64,000 nucleotides of DNA. It comes from an uncultured Bacteroidales bacterium (GTDB lineage Bacteria; Bacteroidota; Bacteroidia; Bacteroidales; Paludibacteraceae). The translations under genes were made by a program, and so were the position numbers. Positions 45,089-53,608 of the stretch are shown here, in pieces. Every line of letters starts with the position of its first letter. Within the stretch, counting starts at the first letter, position 1. Under the pieces are notes generated by a model, which saw only the letters and a list, made by a program, of their open reading frames with translations, searched no databases and was not told the origin of the DNA. The DNA lies in the NCBI GenBank assembly GCA_902782665.1, contig CACZOA010000050.1, forward strand, positions 1 through 64,000, given 5' to 3'.

Positions 45089-45262
45089 ATGAAAGAAAAA
45101 GTATTACAGGCTATGCGTGAGTTCGGTGCACCCGTCAACGCTGGCAAGATTGCAGAAATCACAGGTATCGACCGCAAAGAAGTGGACAAGGCTTTCACCG
45201 AACTGAAAAAAGAGGGTGCGATAGTATCGCCCGTCCGCTGCAAATGGGAACCTGCAAAGTAA
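45089..45262 (+). CDS. 57-residue winged-helix (MarR-like) protein
   Basis: A complete small ORF (ATG 45089, TAA 45260-45262). The sequence runs VLQAMREFGAPVNAGKIAEI, then a recognition-helix segment DRKEVDKAFTELKKEGAIVS, ending PVRCKWEPAK. This is a minimal winged helix of a kind annotated in Bacteroides as a MarR-like regulator. It is 40 nt after the flavodoxin and is probably the last gene of that operon. It may regulate the locus or sense redox state through its single Cys; both are inference. Confidence 0.78.
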   Translation: MKEKVLQAMREFGAPVNAGKIAEITGIDRKEVDKAFTELKKEGAIVSPVRCKWEPAK

Positions 45263-45348
45263 TATCTCAGCATCAACGATTTTGCCATTGGCTTTATTAT
45301 GATAATGATGCTCTACGTAGTGATGAATTAAGTTCTTATATAATTATA

Positions 45349-45385
45349 AAAATCCTCCATATCGTTGGTGACATGGAGGATTTTT
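45349..45385. terminator. Bidirectional terminator between the winged-helix and DUF998 genes
   Basis: A perfect 12-bp stem AAAATCCTCCAT/ATGGAGGATTTT with flanking A- and T-runs on either side, between convergent genes. Confidence 0.8.
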
Positions 45386-45435
45386 CGTCTCTTCGAAGCA
45401 GAACCCAAAATAATGGTAATTCTTCCTCAATTTGT

Positions 45436-46059
45436 CTACCACAACTTCATTGTGGTATCAACCACAAACGGTACATACATAAAAAACAATGCCGCTTGTT
45501 CCCAAAGACCTTCATTGTTGATAAATGTGTTGCGGAATCGTTCTTTGTCGCTCATTACAAAGAAGATAAATGAAGTGAGTGCTAGCAGGAACGCTCCCAT
45601 TTTAACAAAACCAACGGTTGTGTTTCCGCATTTCAGTTCCAAGATACTGTTAGTCAGCGGGAAAAACAAGAGCAACATAAATCCAATAGCAGCACCAACA
45701 CCATGGATTTTTGCCGAAAGTGTCAAACTATCTTTCTGCTCGTTTACACTGAATAGTCCAGAGAGTACACCCGCACCAATAGCAAATGCCAGTATTTCTA
45801 CAAATTCTATCGATGCAAGCGTTGGCGAGATTGGCTTTGCCGCCTCATAATAGACAAACGCCGTGTATGTCAGTACAACACCAAGCCACAAAAGCCACAA
45901 CCTATATATATGTCGCACTGGACTTTCGGGGCATCCGAGCACACTCATTGCCGTTTTTCGCCAATCATAATTTTTATAGAAGAATTTCAGTATAAACGGC
46001 ACCAAAAACTCGCCAACCACAGTGGCAAGCAGAAGAATGTAAAACGTATTTATTGTCAT
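45436..46059 (-). CDS. DUF998 family membrane protein
   Basis: The 207-residue protein has about six transmembrane helices and DUF998-like features: FFYKNYDWRKTAMSVLGC (a D-W-R loop after helix 1), FAIGAGVLSGLFSVNEQKDS, and an SAKIHGVGAAIGFMLLL helix with a conserved His. The function of the family is unknown. It is divergent from the AraC-type gene and has its own good promoter (46134-46166). The shared intergenic region suggests that the AraC protein regulates it. Confidence 0.8.
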   Translation of the reverse strand: MTINTFYILLLATVVGEFLVPFILKFFYKNYDWRKTAMSVLGCPESPVRHIYRLWLLWLGVVLTYTAFVYYEAAKPISPTLASIEFVEILAFAIGAGVLSGLFSVNEQKDSLTLSAKIHGVGAAIGFMLLLFFPLTNSILELKCGNTTVGFVKMGAFLLALTSFIFFVMSDKERFRNTFINNEGLWEQAALFFMYVPFVVDTTMKLW

Positions 46060-46133
46060 AATACCATAAATCAGCGATTTACTAAAAATTGACAGTCAAG
46101 CGTTCTCTGTCGCTCGTACTTTTCTGTTTCGCA

Positions 46134-46166
46134 CAAAATTACACTCTTTTGAATAAATTGCCCAAA
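46134..46166 (-). promoter_or_regulatory. Promoter of the DUF998 gene
   Basis: On the minus strand TTTG (complement of 46163-46166), 21 nt, then TAATTTTG (complement of 46134-46141), a full consensus match. Confidence 0.65.
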
Positions 46167-46243
46167 ATTCAGGTATTTTTTCCCGAAACATGTTTATCTA
46201 TTTGCTGTCGGAAAATCAATATATTTGCAAAAAGCAAAAGAAA

Positions 46244-47131
46244 ATGAAAGAGATACATTTCGATACAGTTCAGCAATTCAACGACTTTTACGGTTTTGAG
46301 ACACTTCACCCATTGGTAAGCGTAGTGCGATTCAACAAAGAACAAACGCTCGACGAATGTATGGTTCACTATGGCGTGTACGCACTGTTCTTGAAGGAAA
46401 ACAAGGGTTGCAAACTCTCTTACGGCCGCACCAAATACGACTTCGACGAAATGACCGTCACTTCGTTCGCACCCGGACAGACTATCCACGTGGAGCCAAA
46501 CCCTGACGTTACAATGCCCAAATGGACGGCACTGGTCTTTCACCCCGACTTTCTTGCCCGTACGCAGTTGGGACGACAGATGTCACGCTACGAATTTTTC
46601 TCCTATTCGAGCAACGAGGCTCTGCATCTATCTACCGCCGAAATCGAGATTTTTCGAAGTGTTTTGGATATGATAAGTCAGGAACTCCACCATGCCATCG
46701 ACAAGCACAGTCGTGAATTGATCGTGTCGAACATCGAACTACTACTCAACTACTGTCTACGATTCTACGACCGTCAGTTCATCACTCGTGAGGAAATCAA
46801 CCATGCGACGGTGCAGCGTTTCGAGTCGCTTTTGGACGATTATCTGACCGAAAAGGCAGAAACTAACGGTATTCCAACAGTGGCTTATTTCGCTGAACAA
46901 TGCAACCTTTCAGCTGGTTACTTTGGTGAGCTGGTAAAAGTGGAAACAGGCAAAACGGCACAAGATTTTATCGCAGACAAGATAATACAAAAAGCTAAAG
47001 AACTACTTAACAACCAAACGTTAAGCATCGCACAGGTGTCCGATCATCTTGGCTTTGGCTATCCTCAACATTTCGTACGCTTCTTCAAACGTAAAACAGG
47101 AAAGACTCCGACAGAATACAGAGCCGCATAG
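46244..47131 (+). CDS. AraC-family transcriptional regulator
   Basis: The 295-residue protein has an N-terminal cupin-like sensor region (YDFDEMTVTSFAPGQTIHVE) and a C-terminal pair of helix-turn-helix motifs: VAYFAEQCNLSAGYFGELVK and LSIAQVSDHLGFGYPQHFVR, then the family signature FFKRKTGKTPTEYR. It binds DNA as an activator or repressor in response to a small ligand. The frame is open from 46190; MKEIHFDTVQQF at 46244 is chosen. It is divergent from the DUF998 gene and close to the hydrolase-flavodoxin operon, which are its likely targets. TATATTTG at 46220-46227 could be its -7 box. Confidence 0.9.
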   Translation: MKEIHFDTVQQFNDFYGFETLHPLVSVVRFNKEQTLDECMVHYGVYALFLKENKGCKLSYGRTKYDFDEMTVTSFAPGQTIHVEPNPDVTMPKWTALVFHPDFLARTQLGRQMSRYEFFSYSSNEALHLSTAEIEIFRSVLDMISQELHHAIDKHSRELIVSNIELLLNYCLRFYDRQFITREEINHATVQRFESLLDDYLTEKAETNGIPTVAYFAEQCNLSAGYFGELVKVETGKTAQDFIADKIIQKAKELLNNQTLSIAQVSDHLGFGYPQHFVRFFKRKTGKTPTEYRAA

Positions 47132-47185
47132 GATTCGTTATATAACCTTGAATTGTGAGAATGGACTCACTTGAACAAATAAAAA

Positions 47186-47214
47186 AGAGACGTCGCGATG
47201 CGGCGTCTCTACCT
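47186..47214. repeat. GTAG-headed palindrome (REP-like), minus orientation
   Basis: On the minus strand GTAG precedes AGAGACGCCGC and GCGACGTCTCT arms (one G-T pair) around ATC. It lies between the convergent AraC and M3-peptidase genes and can serve as a terminator for the former. Confidence 0.6.
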
Positions 47215-47230
47215 TTTACATTTTCAGCAT

Positions 47231-49339
47231 TTATTTAATGCCGTTCCTCTTCAACAAAGCATCAATAGTTGGCTCCTGACCACGGAATCTCTTATACAGA
47301 GTCATCGGATGCTCGCTGCCGCCCTTCTCCAACACTTCACGACGGAATCTCTCTGCTGTCTGCTGATTGAAGATTCCCTCTTCCTTGAACACTGCAAACG
47401 CGTCTGCGTCAAGCACTTCTGCCCATTTGTAGCCATAGTAACCTGCAGAATAACCACCTGAGAAAATATGCGTGAAATTAGCGCTCATCAATGATGACGG
47501 TACTGAGTTCAACAACTGTGTTTTTGCCCATGCGGTCTCCTCAAACTGCTTCACATCTCCTGTGTATGGAGTTTCAAGTGTGTGCCATGCCATGTCTAGA
47601 TATCCGAACGACAACTGTCGCAATGTGAAGTAACCGGTGTTGAAATTGGCAGCACGACGAATCTTCTCAATCAACTCAGCAGGAATCTTCTCACCTGTCT
47701 TATAATGTTTCGCGAACGAATCAAGATACTCTTTTTCCAAAGCCCAGTTTTCCATCAACTGTGATGGCAACTCCACAAAATCCCTGTAGACGTTTGTGCC
47801 AGACAATGAGGCGAAACGAGAGTTTGCCACCATTCCGTGAATTGAATGTCCAAACTCATGAAGGAATGTTGTAAGCTCATCAAATGTCAATAAAGATGGC
47901 TCATTTTCAGTAGGACGAGTGAAATTCATCACAATTGATATATGAGGACGGGAATTTGTACCGTCTTTCTCAATCCATTGAGGCTTGAACTCTGTCATCC
48001 ATGCTCCTCCACTCTTTCCTTCACGTGGATGGAAATCAGTATATAACACAGCAAGATACTTGCCATCCTTGTCGATCACGTCATAAGCCTCAACTTCTGG
48101 ATGATAAACCTCTATCTTGTCGTTCTTCACAAACTGCAATCCATACAATCGCGTCGCCAAACCAAACACTCCTTTCTTCACATTCTCAAGTTCAAGATAT
48201 GGTTTGATCTGCTCATCGTTGATGGCATACTCCTTCTCACGCAATTTTTCCGAATAATAGCTCCAATCCCAAGGCAGGAAATCCGACTGTGCCACTGGAA
48301 TAGAATAAGAAGCGGCAAATTTCTTCACAGCCTCAACCTCCTTCAACGCCGTCGGCTTATACGCAGCAAGAAGCTCATCCAACAGATTATAGACGTTTTC
48401 CTTCTTCTCCGCCATACGATGACGCAATATCTTGTCGGCATGACACTTATAACCCAGCAGATTCGCTATTTTAAGGCGTGTCTCAGTGATTTTTCTAAGA
48501 ACTTCAATATTGTTGTTGTCTCCTGATGTGGAACGTGAATTATAGGCCAAATAAATGGTTTTTCTTAATTCACGGTTGTCTGCATATTTCATGAATGGCA
48601 CATACGACGGTGCTTTCAATGTAAAGACGTAGCCGTCGAATTTTTCATTCTTCGCCTCTTCTTTCGCAGCATCTAGAATTGCCTGAGGCAAGCCACTCAA
48701 TTGTGACGCATCAGCAACCTTCAGTTTATACTCATTTGTGGATTTCAACACATTCTGCTGAAACTGTAATGTAAGTGCAGAAAGCTGTTTGCTAAGTTCA
48801 GAAAACTCCTTCTGCTTGTCTGCAGGAAGAGTGGCTCCCATGTTTTCAAATGACTCGTATGTATCCTCAAGCAGTTTTTTCTCCTCTATGGAAAGATTAA
48901 GAGACTCTTTCTTATCATATACAGCTTTAACACGCGCGAAAAGGATAGTATCCTGATAGATGACGTTGTTGTGTTCAGTCTCCTCAGGAGAGATTTCACC
49001 TGCAATATTGTCCATTTCATCGTTGGTTTCTGCACTCAACAAGTTATAGAAACAATATTGGATATTCGACAACATTTCGCCAGAGTTCTCCAAAGCCACA
49101 ATCGTATTGTCAAATGTAGGAGGTTCCGGATTATTCTTTATCTTATCGATCTCCTTGTTATGTTCCTTCATAGCAAGACGCATAGCCTGAAGATATTCAG
49201 ATGTAGGATATTGGGAAAATTTCAATGTCTGGTGAGGAGTGTCAAACACTGTCCACTTCTTGATCAATTCATTCTCATTCACTTGTGCCGTCATAACAAA
49301 CCAATTAAATAACAATATAATACTAAGTAAATTTTTCAT
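47231..49339 (-). CDS. M3-family peptidyl-dipeptidase (Dcp-like)
   Basis: This 702-residue zinc metallopeptidase carries HEFGH near residue 490 in LTTFLHEFGHSIHGM, with the downstream Glu of the ENWALE segment as third ligand, and the M3 substrate-binding region IFSGGYSAGYYGYKWAEVLD near the C-terminus. The length matches Dcp. An N-terminal signal peptide (MKNLLSIILLFNWFVMTAQ) places it in the periplasm, where it would release dipeptides from oligopeptides. It ends convergently with the AraC gene and is downstream of the biotin-carrier gene. Confidence 0.95.
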   Translation of the reverse strand: MKNLLSIILLFNWFVMTAQVNENELIKKWTVFDTPHQTLKFSQYPTSEYLQAMRLAMKEHNKEIDKIKNNPEPPTFDNTIVALENSGEMLSNIQYCFYNLLSAETNDEMDNIAGEISPEETEHNNVIYQDTILFARVKAVYDKKESLNLSIEEKKLLEDTYESFENMGATLPADKQKEFSELSKQLSALTLQFQQNVLKSTNEYKLKVADASQLSGLPQAILDAAKEEAKNEKFDGYVFTLKAPSYVPFMKYADNRELRKTIYLAYNSRSTSGDNNNIEVLRKITETRLKIANLLGYKCHADKILRHRMAEKKENVYNLLDELLAAYKPTALKEVEAVKKFAASYSIPVAQSDFLPWDWSYYSEKLREKEYAINDEQIKPYLELENVKKGVFGLATRLYGLQFVKNDKIEVYHPEVEAYDVIDKDGKYLAVLYTDFHPREGKSGGAWMTEFKPQWIEKDGTNSRPHISIVMNFTRPTENEPSLLTFDELTTFLHEFGHSIHGMVANSRFASLSGTNVYRDFVELPSQLMENWALEKEYLDSFAKHYKTGEKIPAELIEKIRRAANFNTGYFTLRQLSFGYLDMAWHTLETPYTGDVKQFEETAWAKTQLLNSVPSSLMSANFTHIFSGGYSAGYYGYKWAEVLDADAFAVFKEEGIFNQQTAERFRREVLEKGGSEHPMTLYKRFRGQEPTIDALLKRNGIK

Positions 49340-49383
49340 AGAGCTTGTCTGATGAAATGTCTGATTTTATATATTATTGCAAT

Positions 49384-49408
49384 GGGCAGACACGAGGTCT
49401 GCACCTAC
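49384..49408. repeat. GTAG-headed palindrome (REP-like), minus orientation
   Basis: Minus strand reads GTAGGTGCAGAC, then CTCGT, then GTCTGCCC: GTAG followed by a GCAGAC/GTCTGC palindrome. It lies between the biotin-carrier and M3-peptidase genes and resembles the 1637-1661 element. Confidence 0.6.
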
Positions 49409-49418
49409 AATGTAATCG

Positions 49419-49784
49419 TTAATTTTTTTCAATGATGACAAGAGATGTGGAACGGACCGCATTGTCACCAACAGAATAATTCACTGACTTCACAATCCCA
49501 CTTACAGGAGAAAAGATTCTGTTGTACATCTTCATCGCCTCAATGGTAGCCACCACGTCGCCCTTCTTTATCTTTTTGCCGACGGGGATGAGATCGACAA
49601 TCTTTCCTGCAATGGGAGGGAAGATTTCTGATCTGCGCATGGGCGATCTTTTTTTATTTTTCTTGCGAGCGATTTCGACCGGACTGTCACATGTGATTGT
49701 CTCCACGTCCAATGTGATTTCCACATTGTCGCGAACAAATGTCTTGTAATTAATTCCGTCGATCTCTATTTCTATCTGTTTCAT
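49419..49784 (-). CDS. Biotin carboxyl carrier protein
   Basis: The 121-residue protein ends in a biotinyl domain with the biotinylation site EAMKM (Lys near residue 86) inside KKGDVVATIEAMKMYNRIFS and the matching hairpin FSPVSGIVKSVNYSVGDN. The N-terminal 45 residues form a separate strand region, joined by a basic linker (RKKNKKRSPMRRS) instead of the usual Pro/Ala linker. It should carry CO2 for the adjacent carboxyltransferase, 15 nt upstream. ATG 49784 is preferred over 49793. Confidence 0.9.
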   Translation of the reverse strand: MKQIEIEIDGINYKTFVRDNVEITLDVETITCDSPVEIARKKNKKRSPMRRSEIFPPIAGKIVDLIPVGKKIKKGDVVATIEAMKMYNRIFSPVSGIVKSVNYSVGDNAVRSTSLVIIEKN

Positions 49785-49799
49785 ACACTTCAAGTGAAT

Positions 49800-51329
49800 T
49801 TATGCTGGTATTAATCCGTGCTTTTTATGTGGACGATCCACCTTTTTGCCCCTCAATGACGCAAAAGCATCAATCACACGTCCACGTACATCCTTTGGAT
49901 TCACAACATCGTCGATATAACCTTTAGCTCCCGCCTCATATGGATTAGCATATTCACGACGGTACTCCTCAGCCTTCTCTTTTTTGAACGACTCTACGTC
50001 ACCGCCATTCTCAACAATAGATTTAATCTCTTTGTGATATAGCACAGAGACCGCGCTCTCTGGTCCCATCACAGCAATCTCAGCGGTAGGAAGACAGAAA
50101 ACATAATCGGCTCCGATATGTCGGCTTCCCAACGACACATAACCGCCTCCGTATGCTTTTCTAAGCACCACTGTAACCATAGGAATTGTAGCCTCAGCAT
50201 AAGCATAGAAAAGTTTTGCACCATGACGCACAGCTCCGGAATGTTCACCTTCCACACCAGGAAGACATCCAGGCACATCCATCAACGTCAACAATGGAAT
50301 ATTAAAAGAGTCGCAGAAACGGATGAATCTTGATGCCTTGTCGGCAGCATCAGCATCCAATGCTCCAGCAAGATAATTTGGCTGGTTTGCCACAATGCCC
50401 ACCGTCGCTCCGTCCATCCTCACAAATCCACATACAATATTAGGAGCAAACAACTCATGCACCTCAAAGAATGAATCTTCGTCAGCCAAACATTTCACTA
50501 TTCCACGCACATCATACGGTTCTTTACCATCAGATGGAAGAATCGACTCAATGGACATATTTTTTGGCGATTCCACCGACTTTTTCGACTCTAGCATCAC
50601 ATCCGCACTTTGTGGGAGATAGTCAAGTAGTCGTCTTACCTGAGCAAGACATTCTTTCTCGTTTTCAGCGAAGAAATGGGCTGTACCGGCCTTTTCAGCA
50701 TGGACTTTCGCACCTCCTAAATCTTCTTGTGATATAGTCTCCCCCATCACCGTCTCAACAACAGTTGGACCAGTAAGGAACATCTTTGAAATGCCATCTA
50801 CCATGAAAACGAAATCAGTCAAAGCAGGAGAATAGGCAGCACCACCTGCACACGGCCCCATAACAACTGATATCTGAGGCACAAGACCAGACAACAAAGT
50901 GTTACGATAGAATATCTCCCCATATCCACATAATGAATCCACACCATCCTGAATACGAGCACCACCAGAATCATTGATGCCGATTATAGGGCAACGCATT
51001 TTTGCCGCCAAATCCTGTATTTTAGTGATTTTTCTCGCATGACGTAATCCAAGGCTTCCTCCGAGCACCGTGAAATCCTGTGCAAACACACATACGTTTT
51101 TGCCGCCTATTTTAGCGACTCCACAGATCACCCCGTCTCCCGGTGCATCATCACCGTCTTTATGTACAAACATATCAGTCTCGCGAAATGAACCCTCGTC
51201 AACCAATAACGCGATTCTCTCACGAGCCGTCAGCAATCCCTTGGCATGACGTTTATCGACCGCAGCCTCACCGCCACACAATAGTGCCTTCTCTCGTCTG
51301 TTTTCAAGCTCTGTTATCTTCTCTTTCAT
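49800..51329 (-). CDS. Acyl-CoA carboxyltransferase subunit (methylmalonyl-CoA decarboxylase alpha / propionyl-CoA carboxylase beta)
   Basis: This 509-residue protein belongs to the carboxyltransferase family. Both crotonase-like halves are present: GINDSGGARIQDGVDSLCGYG with the oxyanion region VVMGPCAGGAAYSPALTDF, and the C-terminal half with LMDVPGCLPGVEGEHSG and VVLRKAYGGGYVSLGSR. It transfers carboxyl between biotin and propionyl-/methylmalonyl-CoA. The next gene is the biotin carrier, but the membrane beta (OadB-like) and small delta subunits of a sodium-pumping decarboxylase are absent here, so the direction of the reaction is unsettled. The start is 51329, where MKEKITELENRR begins. 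Confidence 0.93.
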   Translation of the reverse strand: MKEKITELENRREKALLCGGEAAVDKRHAKGLLTARERIALLVDEGSFRETDMFVHKDGDDAPGDGVICGVAKIGGKNVCVFAQDFTVLGGSLGLRHARKITKIQDLAAKMRCPIIGINDSGGARIQDGVDSLCGYGEIFYRNTLLSGLVPQISVVMGPCAGGAAYSPALTDFVFMVDGISKMFLTGPTVVETVMGETISQEDLGGAKVHAEKAGTAHFFAENEKECLAQVRRLLDYLPQSADVMLESKKSVESPKNMSIESILPSDGKEPYDVRGIVKCLADEDSFFEVHELFAPNIVCGFVRMDGATVGIVANQPNYLAGALDADAADKASRFIRFCDSFNIPLLTLMDVPGCLPGVEGEHSGAVRHGAKLFYAYAEATIPMVTVVLRKAYGGGYVSLGSRHIGADYVFCLPTAEIAVMGPESAVSVLYHKEIKSIVENGGDVESFKKEKAEEYRREYANPYEAGAKGYIDDVVNPKDVRGRVIDAFASLRGKKVDRPHKKHGLIPA

Positions 51330-51361
51330 ACGCAAATACATCTACATTTATAGATTGTGCA

Positions 51362-52465
51362 TCACTTAGGAGCCCGCCTATACAAGAAAATTGCAATAAG
51401 CAAGAATAAGAAATTCGGAATCCACACTGCTATTCGTGGGCTCAATCCTCCACTTATCGCAAATGTGGCTGAAATAGTATCAAACAAAATATATGAAAAG
51501 CTCAATGCCAAACCTATACCAAGGTTCATACCCATACCTCCTTTTACCTTCTTGCTTGCCAATGCAAATCCTATAGTGGTAAGGATAAAAGCGGCGAACG
51601 GCTGTGAATGTCGTTTCTCATATTCAATCTCAAACTCCTGGATACTTCCCACTCCACGACTACGCTGCTTCTCTATATAGCGTTCAAGCTGAGCATTGGT
51701 CATCTGTTGCTGCATCTCTCGATAGACGAAGAAATCCTCGGTGTCCACATTCAATGTGGTATCTTTTCGTTCTCCAGAAGTCATAGTCTCCTGCATACCT
51801 ACGAAATCACGAGTCACCCATTTACGAAGTTCAAAATGTCCAAGAGTATCGTAGTCGGCAAACTGAGCAGTAGTGCGGGAAACAAGCGTCTTGCCATCAA
51901 ACTTCTCCAACGTCATCCTATAGGCACGCTTCAAACTCTTTTCATACGTTCCGATATAAAGGATCACACCTTTTTCCACCTCAAGCTGCACGTTAGTGGC
52001 ATTTGTCTCTCGTTTATACGCATTCTTATATTTCGCCAAAAAATCAAGTCGCACCTCATTAGCCGGGGGAATGACGAAACTTGACAAGATATAGGTCATT
52101 ACCGCAATCACAGCCGCAGAGATCCAGTATGGCACCATCACTCTATGGAAACTGATTCCAGACGCAAACGTAGCGATAATCTCCGAATTATTAGCAAGTT
52201 GGGAAGTTATAAAAATAACGGCGATAAAAGTGATCAATGGAGAAAGCAAATTTGAGAAATACCATGCAAAATTAAGGTAGTAATCAAAAATTATCTCTTT
52301 CATAGTAGCGTCGGCAAGAGTGTCTATCTTCTCAGAAATATCAAACACAATAGCCACACTGACAAGTAGGACAATCATCAAAAAATATGCGCCAAGAACT
52401 TTCTTGATGATATAGAGGTCAAGCTTTTTTAGCCATGGTGACGAGACAAAAGGTAAATTACTCAT
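51362..52465 (-). CDS. LptF/LptG-family permease
   Basis: The 367-residue protein has six transmembrane helices in two groups of three, separated by a periplasmic beta-rich domain (about 125-275). The N-terminal signature LDLYIIKKVLGAYFLMIVLL and the loop LANNSEIIATFASGISFHRV (coupling helix) are characteristic of YjgP/YjgQ proteins, the transmembrane part of the LPS-transport ABC machine. It probably helps move LPS from the inner membrane to the outer-membrane translocon. It starts 12 nt after tgt, a common arrangement in Bacteroidales. Confidence 0.9.
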   Translation of the reverse strand: MSNLPFVSSPWLKKLDLYIIKKVLGAYFLMIVLLVSVAIVFDISEKIDTLADATMKEIIFDYYLNFAWYFSNLLSPLITFIAVIFITSQLANNSEIIATFASGISFHRVMVPYWISAAVIAVMTYILSSFVIPPANEVRLDFLAKYKNAYKRETNATNVQLEVEKGVILYIGTYEKSLKRAYRMTLEKFDGKTLVSRTTAQFADYDTLGHFELRKWVTRDFVGMQETMTSGERKDTTLNVDTEDFFVYREMQQQMTNAQLERYIEKQRSRGVGSIQEFEIEYEKRHSQPFAAFILTTIGFALASKKVKGGMGMNLGIGLALSFSYILFDTISATFAISGGLSPRIAVWIPNFLFLLIAIFLYRRAPK

Positions 52466-52477
52466 AATCTTCTCTTT

Positions 52478-53608
52478 TTATAGTCTGACACTCAATTTCT
52501 TCACCATTTCCGCTTTCCACGTAGAGAAATCACCAGCTATAATATGTTGGCGTGCCATTTTCACAAGACGTAGATAAAAAGCAAGATTATGGATAGACGC
52601 GATTTGCATAGCCAAAAGTTCATCACTCACAAACAGGTGACGGAGATATGCCTTCGTGTAGACCTGATCAACGAAGCAATCGCTTTCTGGATCAAGTGGG
52701 GTAAAGTCATCCTTCCACTTTTGGTTTTTCATATTCATAGTGCCGTTAGCAGTAAACAGCCATCCATTACGGCCATTTCTTGTAGGCATCACACAATCGA
52801 ACATATCCACTCCACGCTCTATCGCTTCAAGCAGATTGGTAGGAGTTCCCACACCCATCAAGTAGCGAGGCTTGTCTGTTGGCAGAATCTTGTTGACCAC
52901 CTCAATCATCTCATACATGACCTCAGCCGGCTCACCTACAGCAAGACCACCTATCGCATAACCTTCACGGTTTTTAGATGCCACCGTTTCAGCCGCTTTT
53001 TCACGCAAGTCTTTATAGGTACAACCCTGCACAATCGGAAAGAATGTCTGGCTATAGCCATATAGAGGCTCCGTCTCATCAAAATGTTTAAGTCCACGGT
53101 CGAGCCAACGCAATGTCATGTCAAGACTCTTCTTTGCATAGTTGTAGTCGGCTGTGCCCGGCGTACATTCGTCGAGAGCCATAATAATATCCGCACCTAT
53201 CACACGCTGCGTGTCGACCACATTTTCTGGAGTGAAAATATGTTTAGAGCCATCTATATGTGAACGGAAAATACAACCTTCCTCCGTCAACTTTCTTTGT
53301 CCAGAAAGAGAAAACACTTGAAATCCGCCACTGTCTGTAAGGATCGGACGATCCCATCCATTAAACTTATGCAAACCACCTGCTTTACGAAGCACATCAA
53401 GTCCGGGACGGAGGTAAAGATGATAAGTGTTGCCCAAAATAATCTGTGCCTTGATATCATCACGCAGTTCACGAGTATGTACACCCTTTACAGAGCCAAG
53501 CGTACCTACCGGCATAAAGATTGGAGTCTCGATAGTGCCGTGGTCAGTAGTGATCACACCAGCACGTGCTTTGCTATTCGGATCAGTATATTGAAGATCA
53601 AACTTCAT
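52478..53608 (-). CDS. tgt: Queuine tRNA-ribosyltransferase
   Basis: This 376-residue TIM-barrel enzyme exchanges guanine 34 for a queuine precursor in GUN-anticodon tRNAs. Conserved blocks are ILGNTYHLYLRPG, LTDSGGFQVFSLSG (with catalytic Asp), GGLAVGEPAEVM, and the nucleophile Asp in DMFDCVMPTRNGRNG. The usual zinc-binding CxCxxC is changed: S309, C311, D314 with H340 still present in SIHNLAFYL. The altered metal site may be normal in this phylum, but it does not match the classical one. A -7-like TTACTTTG lies upstream on the minus strand. Confidence 0.93.
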   Translation of the reverse strand: MKFDLQYTDPNSKARAGVITTDHGTIETPIFMPVGTLGSVKGVHTRELRDDIKAQIILGNTYHLYLRPGLDVLRKAGGLHKFNGWDRPILTDSGGFQVFSLSGQRKLTEEGCIFRSHIDGSKHIFTPENVVDTQRVIGADIIMALDECTPGTADYNYAKKSLDMTLRWLDRGLKHFDETEPLYGYSQTFFPIVQGCTYKDLREKAAETVASKNREGYAIGGLAVGEPAEVMYEMIEVVNKILPTDKPRYLMGVGTPTNLLEAIERGVDMFDCVMPTRNGRNGWLFTANGTMNMKNQKWKDDFTPLDPESDCFVDQVYTKAYLRHLFVSDELLAMQIASIHNLAFYLRLVKMARQHIIAGDFSTWKAEMVKKLSVRL

